Positions 9,579 through 18,526 of a stretch of DNA of 64,000 nt are shown here, in pieces. The first letter of the stretch is position 1. Each line of letters opens with the position of its first letter. Origin of the DNA: Allorhizobium undicola ORS 992 = ATCC 700741 (lineage in GTDB: Bacteria > Pseudomonadota > Alphaproteobacteria > Rhizobiales > Rhizobiaceae); the NCBI RefSeq assembly GCF_000621665.1, contig NZ_JHXQ01000005.1, forward strand, positions 186,001-250,000, given 5' to 3'. The notes beneath the pieces were generated by a model. The model saw nothing but the letters and a program-made list of their open reading frames with translations, ran no database searches and was not told the origin of the DNA. Made by a program: the position numbers and the translations under genes.

Positions 9579-10952
9579 ATGGCTCGCGATACCACCGATG
9601 ATACGCCGCTTTCTTCCATAGACATGCTGGCGGCCCATCTGGCCGAGGGGAACAAGCCGAAGCAGGCGTTCCGGCTTGGCACCGAGCATGAAAAGTTCGG
9701 TTTTCACACCCACGATCTTTCGCCGGTTCCCTATGAAGGCGAAACCGGGATCGGCGCGATCCTGAAGGCCATGCAGGCAAAGCTTGGCTGGGAACCGATC
9801 ATGGATGGCGAAAACATCATCGGCCTTGCCGGTGGCAGCGGCCAGGGAGCGATTTCCATCGAGCCCGGCGGCCAGTTCGAGCTTTCGGGCGCAGCCCTTG
9901 CCACCCTGCATGAAACGGCGGCGGAAACCAGCGCCCATATGCAGGCGCTGAAGGAGATTTGCGAGCCGCTCGGCATCTCTTTCCTGATGGTGGGCGGCAG
10001 CCCGCTGTGGACGCTTGCCGAAACGCCGCGAATGCCGAAAAGCCGCTATGACATCATGACCCGTTACATGCCCAAAGTGGGCAGGAAGGGACTGGACATG
10101 ATGTATCGCAGCGCCACCATTCAGGTGAACCTCGATTTCTCCTCCGAAGCAGACATGGCCCGCAAGATGCGGGTTTCCATGAAGCTGCAATCGCTGGCCA
10201 CCGCGCTCTTCGCCGCCTCGCCCTTCACCGATGGCAAGCCCAACGGCTTCCAGTCCTGGCGCGGCGACATCTGGTCGGATACCGACAACCGGCGCGCCGG
10301 TTTGCTGCCCTTCACCTTCCGGCCCGATTTCTGTTTCGGCGATTATGTCGAATGGGCGCTGGATGTGCCGATGTATTTCGTGGTGCGCGACGGGCGTTAC
10401 CATGATTGCACCCATGTCACCTTCCGGCAATTCATGGACGGCGCGCTGAAGGGTGAGCTTGCCGCCTGGCAGCCGACCATGGGCGACTGGACCAATCATC
10501 TTTCCACCCTGTTTCCCGATGTTCGGCTGAAGCGCTTTCTGGAAATGCGTGGCGCCGATAACGGCCCGGAAAGCCATATTCCCGCCCTTTCAGCCTTCTG
10601 GGTCGGTCTGCTTTACGATGATGCGGCGCTGGCCAGCGCCGACGAACTGACCGCAGCCTGGGATTTCGAGGCCGTTTCGGCCCTTCGCGCCAGCGTGCCC
10701 ACGGCAGGGCTCACGGCACGGATCGATGGCCGCGCCCTGAACGACATTGCCCGCGACGTGGTGGAGATTTCCCGCGCGGGCCTGAAGGCCCGCAGGCAAT
10801 TGAACGGCAATGGCGAGGATGAAACAATCTATCTCGCCCCGCTCGACACCATTCTGGAAAATGGCCGGACGCTGGCACAGGATATGCTGGCCGCCTATCA
10901 CGGCGACTGGAATGGCAGCGTAAGACCGGCTTTCGACGTCTATCATTACTGA
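9579..10952 (+). CDS. gshA: glutamate-cysteine ligase GshA (plant/alphaproteobacterial type)
   Basis: A 457-residue ATP-dependent ligase of the GCS2 family as found in plants and alphaproteobacteria, not the E. coli type. Recognisable segments are FRLGTEHEKFGF (substrate-binding start), GGQFELSGA, and the YFVVRDGRYHDCTHVTFRQF region. It makes gamma-glutamylcysteine, the first step of glutathione synthesis in the cytoplasm. The ATG at 9579 is preferred (MARDTTDDTPL, with CAGGA upstream); a GTG at 9552 would add nine residues. Downstream lies a partial repeat (10981-11029) and then an unrelated protein gene. Confidence 0.94.
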   Translation: MARDTTDDTPLSSIDMLAAHLAEGNKPKQAFRLGTEHEKFGFHTHDLSPVPYEGETGIGAILKAMQAKLGWEPIMDGENIIGLAGGSGQGAISIEPGGQFELSGAALATLHETAAETSAHMQALKEICEPLGISFLMVGGSPLWTLAETPRMPKSRYDIMTRYMPKVGRKGLDMMYRSATIQVNLDFSSEADMARKMRVSMKLQSLATALFAASPFTDGKPNGFQSWRGDIWSDTDNRRAGLLPFTFRPDFCFGDYVEWALDVPMYFVVRDGRYHDCTHVTFRQFMDGALKGELAAWQPTMGDWTNHLSTLFPDVRLKRFLEMRGADNGPESHIPALSAFWVGLLYDDAALASADELTAAWDFEAVSALRASVPTAGLTARIDGRALNDIARDVVEISRAGLKARRQLNGNGEDETIYLAPLDTILENGRTLAQDMLAAYHGDWNGSVRPAFDVYHY

Positions 10953-10980
10953 CGGGCGAAGCGGCACTATGGCTCTTAGG

Positions 10981-11029
10981 GCTGCTGCATACTTTCTTGA
11001 ATCGATTCCGGTTTAAGGAATTATGCTGC
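10981..11029. repeat. partial palindromic repeat (family B, one half)
   Basis: GCTGCTGCATA...GAATCGATTCCG...AAGGAATTATGCTGC resembles the TTAAATCGATTCCGATTTAAGG half of the composite repeat found whole at 40554-40660 and 47181-47287. It lies in the 190-base gap between gshA and the DUF937-like gene. Confidence 0.7.
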
Positions 11030-11144
11030 CGGGCCGCCCCTTGAGACATCCGGAAATCTCGCAGCGCGGATGGATAGGCAGTAGGCAAGAATCGTTTTCC
11101 CGTTATAGTCGTTGGCAACGAGGGCCAAAATGAGGGGAAACGCC

Positions 11145-12017
11145 ATGATGCCACTGTTTGAAATGATGCTCAGGGCCCAGAACGGCGCAGCCGTGGAGGC
11201 CATGGCAAAGCAGTTTGGTCTGGCACAGGAACAGGCCGCGCAGGCCTTTGCCGCGCTGGCGCCCGCCTTCTCCTCCGGCCTCAAGCGCACCGCCGCCAAT
11301 CCTTACGATCTTTCCGCCCTGTTTTCGGCCATGGCGTCGGGCAATTATGCCCGCTATTTCGAAGACATGGGCAAGGCTTTCACGCCGGAAGGCATTGCCG
11401 ACGGCAACCGCGTGCTGGAGCAATTATTCGGCTCCAAGGAGGTTTCGCGGGCCATTGCCGCGCAGGCCGCACAGATTACCGGCATTGGCCAGGACATTCT
11501 CAAGCGCATGATGCCGGGTCTGGCCGATACGATCATGGGAGGCCTGTTCAAACAAAGCATGGGCCAGCTTTCCGAAGCACAGGGCGCTTTCGCCACCGCC
11601 CCCTTCGCGCCGATGCTGGACCAATGGCTTCAGGCAACCGGCTTTCAGCCGAAACCCAAGCAGCCCGATCCCGTCTTCGACAATCCCTTTCTCAAGGCAT
11701 GGCAGGAAATGATGGGCGTCAAGACCGCGCCGGAGACCAAGGCCACCAATCCCTTTCTCGACAATCCCTTCGCCAAGGCATGGACGGATATGGTCAGCGC
11801 CTCCATGGGCCAGACGCCCAAAGCCCCGGAGCCGCCCAAACCCGAACCGCAGGCCGAAGCCGGGGAAGCCATGCGCAACATGGTCAACACCATGTTCGAC
11901 AGCGGGCTGGAGGTGCAGAAATCCTACCAGAAAAGCATGGAGCAGATCTTCGAGACCTATATGAAGGCCTCGAAGGATCAGCCGGAATCCGAACCGGAAG
12001 AGCAGCAAGAAAAATGA
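11145..12017 (+). CDS. DUF937 (YidB-like) domain protein with C-terminal repeats
   Basis: A 290-residue protein. The N-terminal 140 residues are alanine-rich helices resembling DUF937/YidB-like domains (FGLAQEQAAQAFAALAPAF pattern), whose function is unknown. The C-terminal half is low in complexity and carries a duplicated motif, DNPFLKAWQEMM and DNPFAKAWTDMV, about 26 residues apart, then a proline-rich stretch and a charged glutamine-rich tail. No signal peptide or membrane helix is evident. GAGGGGAAA six bases before the ATG at 11145 fixes the start. A strong hairpin follows the stop codon. Function not recognised. Confidence 0.8.
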   Translation: MMPLFEMMLRAQNGAAVEAMAKQFGLAQEQAAQAFAALAPAFSSGLKRTAANPYDLSALFSAMASGNYARYFEDMGKAFTPEGIADGNRVLEQLFGSKEVSRAIAAQAAQITGIGQDILKRMMPGLADTIMGGLFKQSMGQLSEAQGAFATAPFAPMLDQWLQATGFQPKPKQPDPVFDNPFLKAWQEMMGVKTAPETKATNPFLDNPFAKAWTDMVSASMGQTPKAPEPPKPEPQAEAGEAMRNMVNTMFDSGLEVQKSYQKSMEQIFETYMKASKDQPESEPEEQQEK

Positions 12018-12022
12018 CCTGG

Positions 12023-12058
12023 AGCGCCGTGCGTTTTATCAGACGCACGGCGCTTTAA
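12023..12058 (+). terminator. hairpin after the DUF937-like gene
   Basis: AGCGCCGTGCGT (12023-12034) pairs perfectly with ACGCACGGCGCT (12043-12054) around an 8-base loop, six bases after the stop codon at 12015-12017, and is followed by TTAAGATG. The same stem recurs inside the composite repeats at 40.6 and 47.2 kb, so this is a repeat-derived hairpin acting as a likely terminator. A second inverted pair, AGCATAATC (12073-12081) with GATTATGCT (12109-12117), follows. Confidence 0.7.
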
Positions 12059-12136
12059 GATGTTATTTTTGAAGCATAATCTTGTCGATCCTCGTTTCAC
12101 TCCGGTCGGATTATGCTCTAATCCCTGCCGCCCCCC

Positions 12137-13594
12137 TCAGGCCAGTCCGCCGATGTGGAAGCTCTTCATTTCCAGATATTCCTCGATGCCAGCCTGAGCG
12201 CCCTCACGGCCCAGACCGGATTGCTTGACGCCGCCAAATGGGGCAACCTCGGTGGAAATCGCCCCGGTATTGAGGCCGACCATGCCGAATTCCAGCGCCT
12301 CGGCCACCCGCCAGGAGCGCTTGAGGTTTTCCGTATAGAAATAGGCGGCAAGACCGAAGGGCGTGCCATTGGCGATTGCAATGGCCTCCTCTTCGGTTTC
12401 GAAGCGAAAGAGCGGCGCCACGGGTCCGAAGGTTTCTTCAGCGGCAAGCTGCATATCCGTCGTCGCGCCGGTCAGCACCACGGGCGCGGTATATTGCGCG
12501 CCCTCCGGCAGGCTGTGCGGCGTGGTGATGATGCTGGCACCCCTGGCCAGCGCATCCTCGACATGCCGGTTGATCTTGGTGATTGCCGCCGCGTTGATCA
12601 TCGGGCCGATGGTGACGCCCGCCTCGGTTCCCGGCCCGACCTTCATGGCATTGACACGGGCGGCAAGGCGGGCGGCAAAATCATCATAGACGCCAGCCTG
12701 CACCAGAATGCGGTTGGCGCAGACACAGGTCTGCCCGCCATTGCGGAATTTCGAGACGATTGCCCCTTCGACGGCCAGATCGAGATCGGCATCGTCGAAG
12801 ACGATGAACGGCGCGTTGCCGCCAAGCTCCAGCGACAGCCGCTTGACGCTGTCGGCCGCGCCGCGCATCAGCAAGGAGCCAACGCGGGTGGAGCCGGTGA
12901 AGGAAATCTTGCGCACCGTTTCATTGGCCATGATCTCGTTGCCGATTTCGGCAGGCATTCCGGTCACGATATTGATGACGCCCGCGGGAATGCCCGCCCG
13001 CTCGGCCAGCACGCCGAGCGCCAACGCCGAAAACGGCGTGAATTCCGAAGGCTTGATAACCACCGTGCAGCCTGCGGCAAGCGCTGGCGCCACCTTGCGG
13101 GTAATCATGGCATTGGGAAAATTCCAGGGCGTGATGATGCCGCAGACGCCGACCGGCTCTTTCAGCACCAATATGCGGCGATCGGGCGTGGGAGATGGAA
13201 TGGTGTGGCCGCCGATGCGGCGGGCTTCTTCCGCAAACCATTTGACGAAGGAGGCGCCGTAACGGATCTCGCCCTTCGCCTCTTCCAGCGGCTTTCCCTG
13301 TTCCAGCGTCAAAAGCAGGCCGAGATCATCGACATGCTCGATCATCAGGGCAAACCATTTTTCCAGCAGCGCTGCGCGCTCGCCATGCGTCTTCTTTTTC
13401 CATGCGGGAAAAGCCGCATTCGCCGCATCGATGGCCGCGCGCGTCTCGTCGCCGCCCATGTCCGGCACGCTTCCCATGGCCTTGCCGGTGGCGGGATTGA
13501 TGACCTCCACCACCTTGCCGGAGGCCGCAGACCTCCATTGGCCACCGATCAGGCCCTGCTCGCGAAACAGCATCTTGTCTTTCAGGTCGGACAT
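12137..13594 (-). CDS. gabD: NAD(P)-dependent succinate-semialdehyde dehydrogenase
   Basis: A 485-residue aldehyde dehydrogenase, close to GabD length (482). Visible landmarks are TPWNFPNAMITRK (cofactor binding), FTGSTRVGSLL, the general-base Glu in LELGGNAP and the catalytic Cys in GGQTCVCANR. The C-terminus carries the PFGGVKQSGLGREG motif typical of GabD. It oxidises succinate semialdehyde to succinate, the last step of GABA breakdown. GGAGG five bases before the ATG at 13594 supports MSDLKDK as the start; MNTPEVS at 13615 is an alternative. No GABA transaminase gene is adjacent, so related semialdehydes are possible substrates. Confidence 0.9.
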   Translation of the reverse strand: MSDLKDKMLFREQGLIGGQWRSAASGKVVEVINPATGKAMGSVPDMGGDETRAAIDAANAAFPAWKKKTHGERAALLEKWFALMIEHVDDLGLLLTLEQGKPLEEAKGEIRYGASFVKWFAEEARRIGGHTIPSPTPDRRILVLKEPVGVCGIITPWNFPNAMITRKVAPALAAGCTVVIKPSEFTPFSALALGVLAERAGIPAGVINIVTGMPAEIGNEIMANETVRKISFTGSTRVGSLLMRGAADSVKRLSLELGGNAPFIVFDDADLDLAVEGAIVSKFRNGGQTCVCANRILVQAGVYDDFAARLAARVNAMKVGPGTEAGVTIGPMINAAAITKINRHVEDALARGASIITTPHSLPEGAQYTAPVVLTGATTDMQLAAEETFGPVAPLFRFETEEEAIAIANGTPFGLAAYFYTENLKRSWRVAEALEFGMVGLNTGAISTEVAPFGGVKQSGLGREGAQAGIEEYLEMKSFHIGGLA

Positions 13595-13671
13595 GGAAAC
13601 CTCCGGCGTGTTCATGTTTGCTTTGGATGCCTGCTATTCAGAGGCGTGTTCACAGAAAAATCCCTTCACCA

Positions 13672-14595
13672 TCAATAGCCGCGCTGGCGGTCCACCAGGC
13701 CTTCGGGGGCAAGCCCCGCCTGATGGCGGAGAATGGCGGCGATAACCGAACGGGCCGCCGTTTCCGGCTGGGTGACACTGGCGATATGCGGGGTGACAAT
13801 CACTTTGGGGTGATGCCAGAGCGGATGATCGGCGGGCAGCGGCTCGGGATCGGTCACATCCAGCACCGCGCCGGACAGGTGGCCGCTTTCCAGCGCCGCC
13901 AGAAGCGCCTCATGGTCAAGCTGCGGCCCGCGCCCCGCCTGCACCAGCGAGGCGCCTTGCGGCAACAGGGCGAAGATCCTGGCATCGAGAAAGCCGCGTG
14001 TTTCAGCCGTCAGCGGCAAAAGGCAGATCAGCGTGTCGGTTTCCTTCAGAAGCTGCGGCAGCGCCTCTTTTCCATGGCGGCAATCCACGCCGTTAATCTG
14101 GCGTTTCGACCGGCTCCAGCCCTGCAACACGAAGCCAAAGGGTTTTAGCCGCTCCAGCACCGCGCTGCCCAACATGCCAAGCCCAAGCACGCTGACCCGC
14201 CGCCCCGGCGCCTGAAGCACGGGCTGGGCTTTCCACAGGCCCGCCCGCTGCTGCGCCAGATAGACCGGCAGGTTGCGATGGAGAAGCAGCACGGCAAGCG
14301 TCACATATTCCTGCATCATCCGCACGATGCCTTCTTCCACCATGCGCACGATCCTGACCTGCGGCGGCACGAGGTCGTGATTGAACTGATCGACGCCCGC
14401 GCCGATGGAAAACAGGATTTCGAGATTGTCATAGCGGGCCAGATCCTCCGGCACCGTCCAGGTGATGAGATAGCGCACCGCTGCGGGGTCCAGCCCGGCT
14501 GCGCCGATATGAAAGGGCAGGTCCGGCAACGCCTCGGCAAAGGCCGCCTGGAAGATTGCGCCCCGCGCCGCATCGGAATTGAAAAGAAAGGCCAT
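13672..14595 (-). CDS. D-isomer specific 2-hydroxyacid dehydrogenase, GhrA-like
   Basis: A 307-residue NAD(P)-dependent reductase similar in length to glyoxylate/hydroxypyruvate reductase A (312). It has the GLGMLG dinucleotide motif, [23 protein letters not shown] (Arg region), DVTDPEPL (Glu region) and [10 protein letters not shown] (catalytic His). Enzymes of this group reduce glyoxylate or hydroxypyruvate. The glcDEF operon in the same window makes glyoxylate, so a glyoxylate role is plausible but unproven. The second ATG (14595) sits nine bases after AAAAGG and is preferred to the ATG at 14604. It lies 78 bases downstream of the GabD gene start and is transcribed in the same direction. 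Confidence 0.87.
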   Translation of the reverse strand: MAFLFNSDAARGAIFQAAFAEALPDLPFHIGAAGLDPAAVRYLITWTVPEDLARYDNLEILFSIGAGVDQFNHDLVPPQVRIVRMVEEGIVRMMQEYVTLAVLLLHRNLPVYLAQQRAGLWKAQPVLQAPGRRVSVLGLGMLGSAVLERLKPFGFVLQGWSRSKRQINGVDCRHGKEALPQLLKETDTLICLLPLTAETRGFLDARIFALLPQGASLVQAGRGPQLDHEALLAALESGHLSGAVLDVTDPEPLPADHPLWHHPKVIVTPHIASVTQPETAARSVIAAILRHQAGLAPEGLVDRQRGY

Positions 14596-14696
14596 GGGCC
14601 GCATCCTTTTGGATTTTCAGCAGAGTGTGCCGCAGACACACGGAAGAAGACGCTGAATCGACAACCGACAACGGCAGATCACGCTGAAAAAGCCGC

Positions 14697-15818
14697 TCAT
14701 GACAAATGCGCGGCAAGACGCTCCAGCATTGTCTCGCAGACGGCGAGTTCGCGGCGGGCAATGAATTCATCCGGCTTGTGGGCGCGGGCAATATCGCCGG
14801 GTCCGCAGATGATGGCCTCCATGCCCGCCTGCTGGTAAAGCCCGGCCTCCGTGCCATAGCTGACAGCCGCCAGCGGTTCCTGCCCGGAAATCTCCCGCGC
14901 CAGCCCCGCAAGCGCCGAGCCCGCAGGCAGCGCCAGCGCCGGATACTCGCTCACGAGCTGCCACTCCACGCCATAGCCCGCCGCCGTCAGCGCCTGTGCC
15001 GCACGCTCCACCGGCTCCAGCAATTGCCGGGGCGACTGCCCGGCAATGGCCCGCACCTCAAGCTCGATCCGCGCTTCGGCGGGAATGATGTTGACCGCCT
15101 GCCCGCCGGAAATCACCCCTACCTGCAAGGTGGAACAGGCCGGTGCGAAGCTTGCGTCGAAAGGCCCCTCTTCCAGCGCCGCACTGACGGAAAGGCAGGT
15201 GGAAAGCACCCGCGAAATGCCGTGAATGGCATTGAGCGCCAGATCGGGCCGGGAGGAATGGCCGGATCGGCCGATAACGGTCAGCCGGGCCGCCGCCTTG
15301 CCCTTATGCGCCAGAATGGGCTGCAAACCGCTGGGCTCGCCGATAATGGCGCCAAGCGGCATCTGGCAAAGCGCTGGCAATTGCGCCAGAAGATGCGGCA
15401 CGCCGCGGCAACCGGCCTCCTCGTCATAGGAAAAGGCAAGATGCAGCGGCCTTTTCAACCGCCTGCCCGCAAGCTTGGGCAACAGCGCCAGAGAGGCCGC
15501 CAGAAAGCCCTTCATGTCGCTGGTGCCGCGCCCGTAAAGACGCTCGCCATCGGCTCTCAATGCGAAGGGATTGCTCGTCCATTCCGGCTCGTCGGCGCGC
15601 ACCACATCCATGTGGCCGGAAAGAACATAACCGCGCTCTTCCACTGGCCCCAGGGTGATGAAAAGATTGGCGCGGTCGCCTTCCGGGCCGGGAAGAGTGT
15701 GAACGGCAGCCCCCTGTGCGCGGGCATAATCGGCAATCCATCCGGCAATGGCATGGTTGGGCGTGCCCACCACGGAAGGAAAGCCGACCAGCTTTTCCAG
15801 CAATGCCACGCAATCCAT
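14697..15818 (-). CDS. argE: acetylornithine deacetylase (M20 peptidase family)
   Basis: A 373-residue zinc hydrolase of the M20/ArgE-DapE family. Metal-ligand motifs occur in order: SGHMDVV (His, Asp), GRGTSDMKGF, SYDEEAGCRG (Glu-Glu), GEPS (Glu) and GPGDIARAHKPDEF (His). A dimerisation domain sits between about residues 175 and 285. It most likely removes the acetyl group from N-acetylornithine in arginine synthesis. Many Rhizobiales have several ArgE paralogs acting on other N-acyl amino acids, so the substrate is not certain. GGGGTGA precedes the ATG at 15818. It is transcribed with the GhrA-like and GabD genes, but gaps of about 70-100 bases leave the operon uncertain. Confidence 0.87.
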   Translation of the reverse strand: MDCVALLEKLVGFPSVVGTPNHAIAGWIADYARAQGAAVHTLPGPEGDRANLFITLGPVEERGYVLSGHMDVVRADEPEWTSNPFALRADGERLYGRGTSDMKGFLAASLALLPKLAGRRLKRPLHLAFSYDEEAGCRGVPHLLAQLPALCQMPLGAIIGEPSGLQPILAHKGKAAARLTVIGRSGHSSRPDLALNAIHGISRVLSTCLSVSAALEEGPFDASFAPACSTLQVGVISGGQAVNIIPAEARIELEVRAIAGQSPRQLLEPVERAAQALTAAGYGVEWQLVSEYPALALPAGSALAGLAREISGQEPLAAVSYGTEAGLYQQAGMEAIICGPGDIARAHKPDEFIARRELAVCETMLERLAAHLS

Positions 15819-16358
15819 GCTTCACCCCATTCGTTATCCGAGGGGATTTTCACCCGCAGACGCACATTTTCCCTGCTCTCCTTGCCCTCTATTCGGCACA
15901 AGCTGCCGGGTTGGCCAGCCAGAGAAGTCGAATATGTTGCCGCAAACGCCGCAGCCCCGCACGGTTGGCCGCGTGATTCGCAACGGACGTGCCAGCGCCA
16001 TCGATTTTTCAATGTTCTTCGCAAGACGCTGCGTTTTTCGCTCTGGAACCGGCAAAACGGCTTTCTCCTGCCTGCACCCGCCCGTATTCCGCCGGTTTGC
16101 CACTCTCGCGACACGTCCGGCGGCTGCCAAATGTCAAGCTGGCCGGACCTTGCAGAGCATCATTACCAACATACTGAATATGTTTAATTTTTTTTCAATA
16201 TCCGTCAAAAATGGAGCCCTGCGTTTTTGGAATAGCTGAAGTTTTTCCTGCTTTGCGAAGACCTCTTGTGAATTGCGCAACCTTTCATTAACAGACATCG
16301 CTTACCTGCCCGGGCCCGGCCATTCCACGATGCGCCGGCCAAAGTGAGTTGTGAGTAG
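15819..16358. other. 540-base intergenic region with no supported gene
   Basis: The region lies between divergently transcribed argE and the 150-residue protein gene. Short open frames exist on both strands, but none has a ribosome site, recognisable motif or normal codon bias. An AT-rich patch at 16163-16210 probably holds promoter sequence for the gene at 16359. I see no RNA gene. Confidence 0.5.
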
Positions 16359-16811
16359 ATGCCGCAAATAATGCCTTCCATTGCCACCTTTCACGCGAAG
16401 ATTGAAAGCTTCTGTGAGGTGCGCCTTGCCCCTGTTCTGGGCAAGCAAGATTATAACAACCTGAGCAGCTATATGCTGGGCCTGACCATGCGCCGCGCGC
16501 TGCCGCCGCTTCATGCGGGGCGCCTGAACTGGCGCGAAATCGGTGCCACCTGTCAGTTGAGCGAGGAAGGGCTGAAGGTCGCCAAGCGCGAAGCGCGCCA
16601 TGGCTTCGAAGCCCTGATGCGTTGGATCAACGGCCCGAAAAAGCCGAAGCAGGCCATCAAGCCTGTGGCTGTCGTGGCTGCCAAGCCCTTCACGCTGCGC
16701 CCGGCCCAGCCGCTGCGCCGCCCGCTGGAAAAGCCCGCCGCCAACGGCAACACAATTGCCAAGCCCGCAGCCCAGCCGCTGCGCCGCGTGGCCGGTGGCA
16801 AAAGCTATTGA
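16359..16811 (+). CDS. hypothetical protein with duplicated basic C-terminal motif
   Basis: A 150-residue protein I do not recognise. Residues 1-90 look globular and helical (FHAKIESFCEVRLAPVLGKQ, LNWREIGATCQLSEEGLKVA), with a hint of a helix-turn-helix around WREIGATCQLSEEGLKVAKR. Residues 90-150 are basic, proline- and alanine-rich, with PAQPLRR near 109 and again near 137. No signal peptide or membrane segment is seen. The N-terminal half could bind DNA, but this is inference. A second ATG at 16371 is possible. A strong bidirectional terminator follows. Confidence 0.65.
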   Translation: MPQIMPSIATFHAKIESFCEVRLAPVLGKQDYNNLSSYMLGLTMRRALPPLHAGRLNWREIGATCQLSEEGLKVAKREARHGFEALMRWINGPKKPKQAIKPVAVVAAKPFTLRPAQPLRRPLEKPAANGNTIAKPAAQPLRRVAGGKSY

Positions 16812-16843
16812 TCGAGTGGAGATTTTCTCTCGCATGACCCTGA

Positions 16844-16871
16844 AAAAGGCGGCTTTCGGGCCGCCTTTTTC
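16844..16871. terminator. bidirectional rho-independent terminator
   Basis: AAAAAGGCGGC, loop TTTCGG, then GCCGCCTTTTT. It has a six-base GC stem flanked by A5 and T5, so it works on both strands. It ends the 150-residue protein gene on the plus strand and acdS on the minus strand. Confidence 0.9.
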
Positions 16872-16884
16872 GTTTCAGGACAGG

Positions 16885-17898
16885 TCAACCATTGCGGAAG
16901 GCGTAGCCATAGCCATTCAGCGCCGGTGCGCCGCCAAGATGGGCATAGAGAACCTTGGAGCCCTCCGGGAAATAGCCCTTCTTCACGAGATCGATCATGC
17001 CCTGCATGGATTTGCCCTCATAGACCGGATCGGTAATCATGCCCTCCAGCCGGGCAACGAGACGGATTGCCTCCTTGGTCTCCTCCGATGGCACGCCATA
17101 GACGGGATAGGCATAATCCTCGATCAGCACCACATCGTCTGCCGTGATCTCGCGGCCAAGCTCCACCAGATCGGCGGTGCGCCTTGCAATCTCCAGCACC
17201 TGGGCGCGGGTCTTTTCCGGCGTGAAGGAGGCATCGATCCCGATCACCCGGTCGGCGCGGCCATCCTTGGCAAAGCCCACCGTCATACCGGCATGGGTGG
17301 AGCCGGTAACGGTGCAGACAACGATATAATCGAAGCGGAAGCCAAGCTCCTCTTCCTGCTTGCGCACCTCTTCGGCAAAGCCGACATAGCCGAGCCCGCC
17401 ATATTTATGCACTGAAGCACCGGCGGGTATGGGGTAAGGCTTGCCGCCCTTGGCCTTCACATCCTCGATGGCGTCTTCCCAGCTCTTGCGGATGCCGATG
17501 TCGAAGCCCTCATCCACCATTTGCACATCCGCCCCCATGATGCGCGACAGCATGATATTGCCCACGCGGTCATAGACCGCATCCTCATGCGGCACCCAGG
17601 ATTCCTGCACCAGACGGCATTTGAAGCCAATCTTGGCAGCGACCGCCGCGATCATGCGGGTGTGGTTGGACTGCACGCCGCCGATGGACACCAGCGTATC
17701 GGCATTGGAGGCAATGGCGTCGGGAATGATGTATTCCAGTTTGCGCAGCTTGTTGCCGCCATAGGCAAGGCCGGAATTACAATCATCGCGCTTGGCGTAA
17801 ATCTCAACCTTGCCGCCGAGATGGCCGGTAAGGCGTTCAAGCTTTTCGATGTGGGTGGGACCGAAGGTCAGCGGATAGCGTTCGAATTTTTCCAGCAT
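16885..17898 (-). CDS. acdS: 1-aminocyclopropane-1-carboxylate deaminase AcdS
   Basis: A 337-residue PLP enzyme of the tryptophan-synthase-beta fold, the standard length for ACC deaminase. The PLP lysine lies in [12 protein letters not shown] (K50). The residues that separate true ACC deaminases from D-cysteine desulfhydrases are present: Y293-E294 in [10 protein letters not shown] and L321 in AHLGGAPAL (Pseudomonas Y294, E295, L322). It splits ACC, the plant ethylene precursor, into 2-oxobutyrate and ammonia in the cytoplasm. It is divergent from an Lrp-type regulator (acdR) with a 160-base control region, the usual acd arrangement. This points to a plant-associated lifestyle. Confidence 0.96.
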   Translation of the reverse strand: MLEKFERYPLTFGPTHIEKLERLTGHLGGKVEIYAKRDDCNSGLAYGGNKLRKLEYIIPDAIASNADTLVSIGGVQSNHTRMIAAVAAKIGFKCRLVQESWVPHEDAVYDRVGNIMLSRIMGADVQMVDEGFDIGIRKSWEDAIEDVKAKGGKPYPIPAGASVHKYGGLGYVGFAEEVRKQEEELGFRFDYIVVCTVTGSTHAGMTVGFAKDGRADRVIGIDASFTPEKTRAQVLEIARRTADLVELGREITADDVVLIEDYAYPVYGVPSEETKEAIRLVARLEGMITDPVYEGKSMQGMIDLVKKGYFPEGSKVLYAHLGGAPALNGYGYAFRNG

Positions 17899-17984
17899 GG
17901 TCTTTCCGGTGTTGCAGGGTGGAAACCGGAAAAAGCCTAGCGAAACCGGGCTGAAACGTCCTTTCTATTTTGATGTTCAGTTTG

Positions 17985-18019
17985 CAGATAAAATCCGCTA
18001 TTTCTTCTCATATTATCTG
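17985..18019. promoter_or_regulatory. inverted repeat in the acdS-acdR control region
   Basis: CAGATAA (17985-17991) pairs with TTATCTG (18013-18019) across an AT-rich spacer between the divergent starts. Lrp-type proteins bind such AT-rich imperfect palindromes, so this is a candidate AcdR site. Binding is inferred only. Confidence 0.4.
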
Positions 18020-18058
18020 AAATGATCCACCGGGAAGCAAATTACGAAAGAGGTTTTC

Positions 18059-18523
18059 ATGACGGAACCGCTTGACCGTATCGACGTCAAGATTTTGCGC
18101 CTGTTGCAGAAGGATGGACGGCTGACCAATGCGGAACTGGCGGAGAAAGTGGCGATCAGCCCCGCCACCTGCCATCGCCGTACCCAGAGACTGTTTCGCG
18201 ATGGTTATCTTGCGGGCGTGCGCGCGCTGGTCGATCCGGCCAAGGTCGATCTTGGCACGCTGGTCATGGTTGGCGTGGTGCTGGACCGGTCCACGCCGGA
18301 CAGCTTTGCCGATTTCGAGGCCGCCGCCGCGAAACTCAATTGCGTGCTGGACTGCCATCTGGTGGCGGGAGATTTCGATTATTTCCTGAAGATCCGCGTC
18401 GGCGGCATGGCCGATTTCAACCGCATTCATGGCAGCCAGCTGATCGCACTGCCGGGCGTGCGCCAGACGCGCACTTTTTTCGTGATGAAAGAGGTGGTCG
18501 ATAACCGCCCGCTGGATTTTTGA
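18059..18523 (+). CDS. acdR: Lrp/AsnC family regulator AcdR
   Basis: A 154-residue Lrp/AsnC protein. It has an N-terminal helix-turn-helix (LDRIDVKILRLLQKDGRLTN, then AEKVAISPATCHRRTQRL) and a C-terminal RAM domain (LGTLVMVGVVLDRSTPDSF, VAGDFDYFLKIRV). It sits divergently beside acdS as AcdR does in Pseudomonas and rhizobia, where it activates acdS in response to ACC under nitrogen- or oxygen-dependent control. AAAGAGG seven bases before the ATG at 18059 supports the start. The naming rests on family plus position. Confidence 0.9.
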   Translation: MTEPLDRIDVKILRLLQKDGRLTNAELAEKVAISPATCHRRTQRLFRDGYLAGVRALVDPAKVDLGTLVMVGVVLDRSTPDSFADFEAAAAKLNCVLDCHLVAGDFDYFLKIRVGGMADFNRIHGSQLIALPGVRQTRTFFVMKEVVDNRPLDF

Positions 18524-18526
18524 AGT

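Noticed and set aside
15748-16239. Small plus-strand open frame in the argE upstream region
   Set aside because: It begins inside argE antisense, has no ribosome site, and its sequence is of random composition.
16885-17898. D-cysteine desulfhydrase instead of ACC deaminase
   Set aside because: The Glu and Leu that mark ACC deaminase (E294, L321) are both present, and acdR is divergent.
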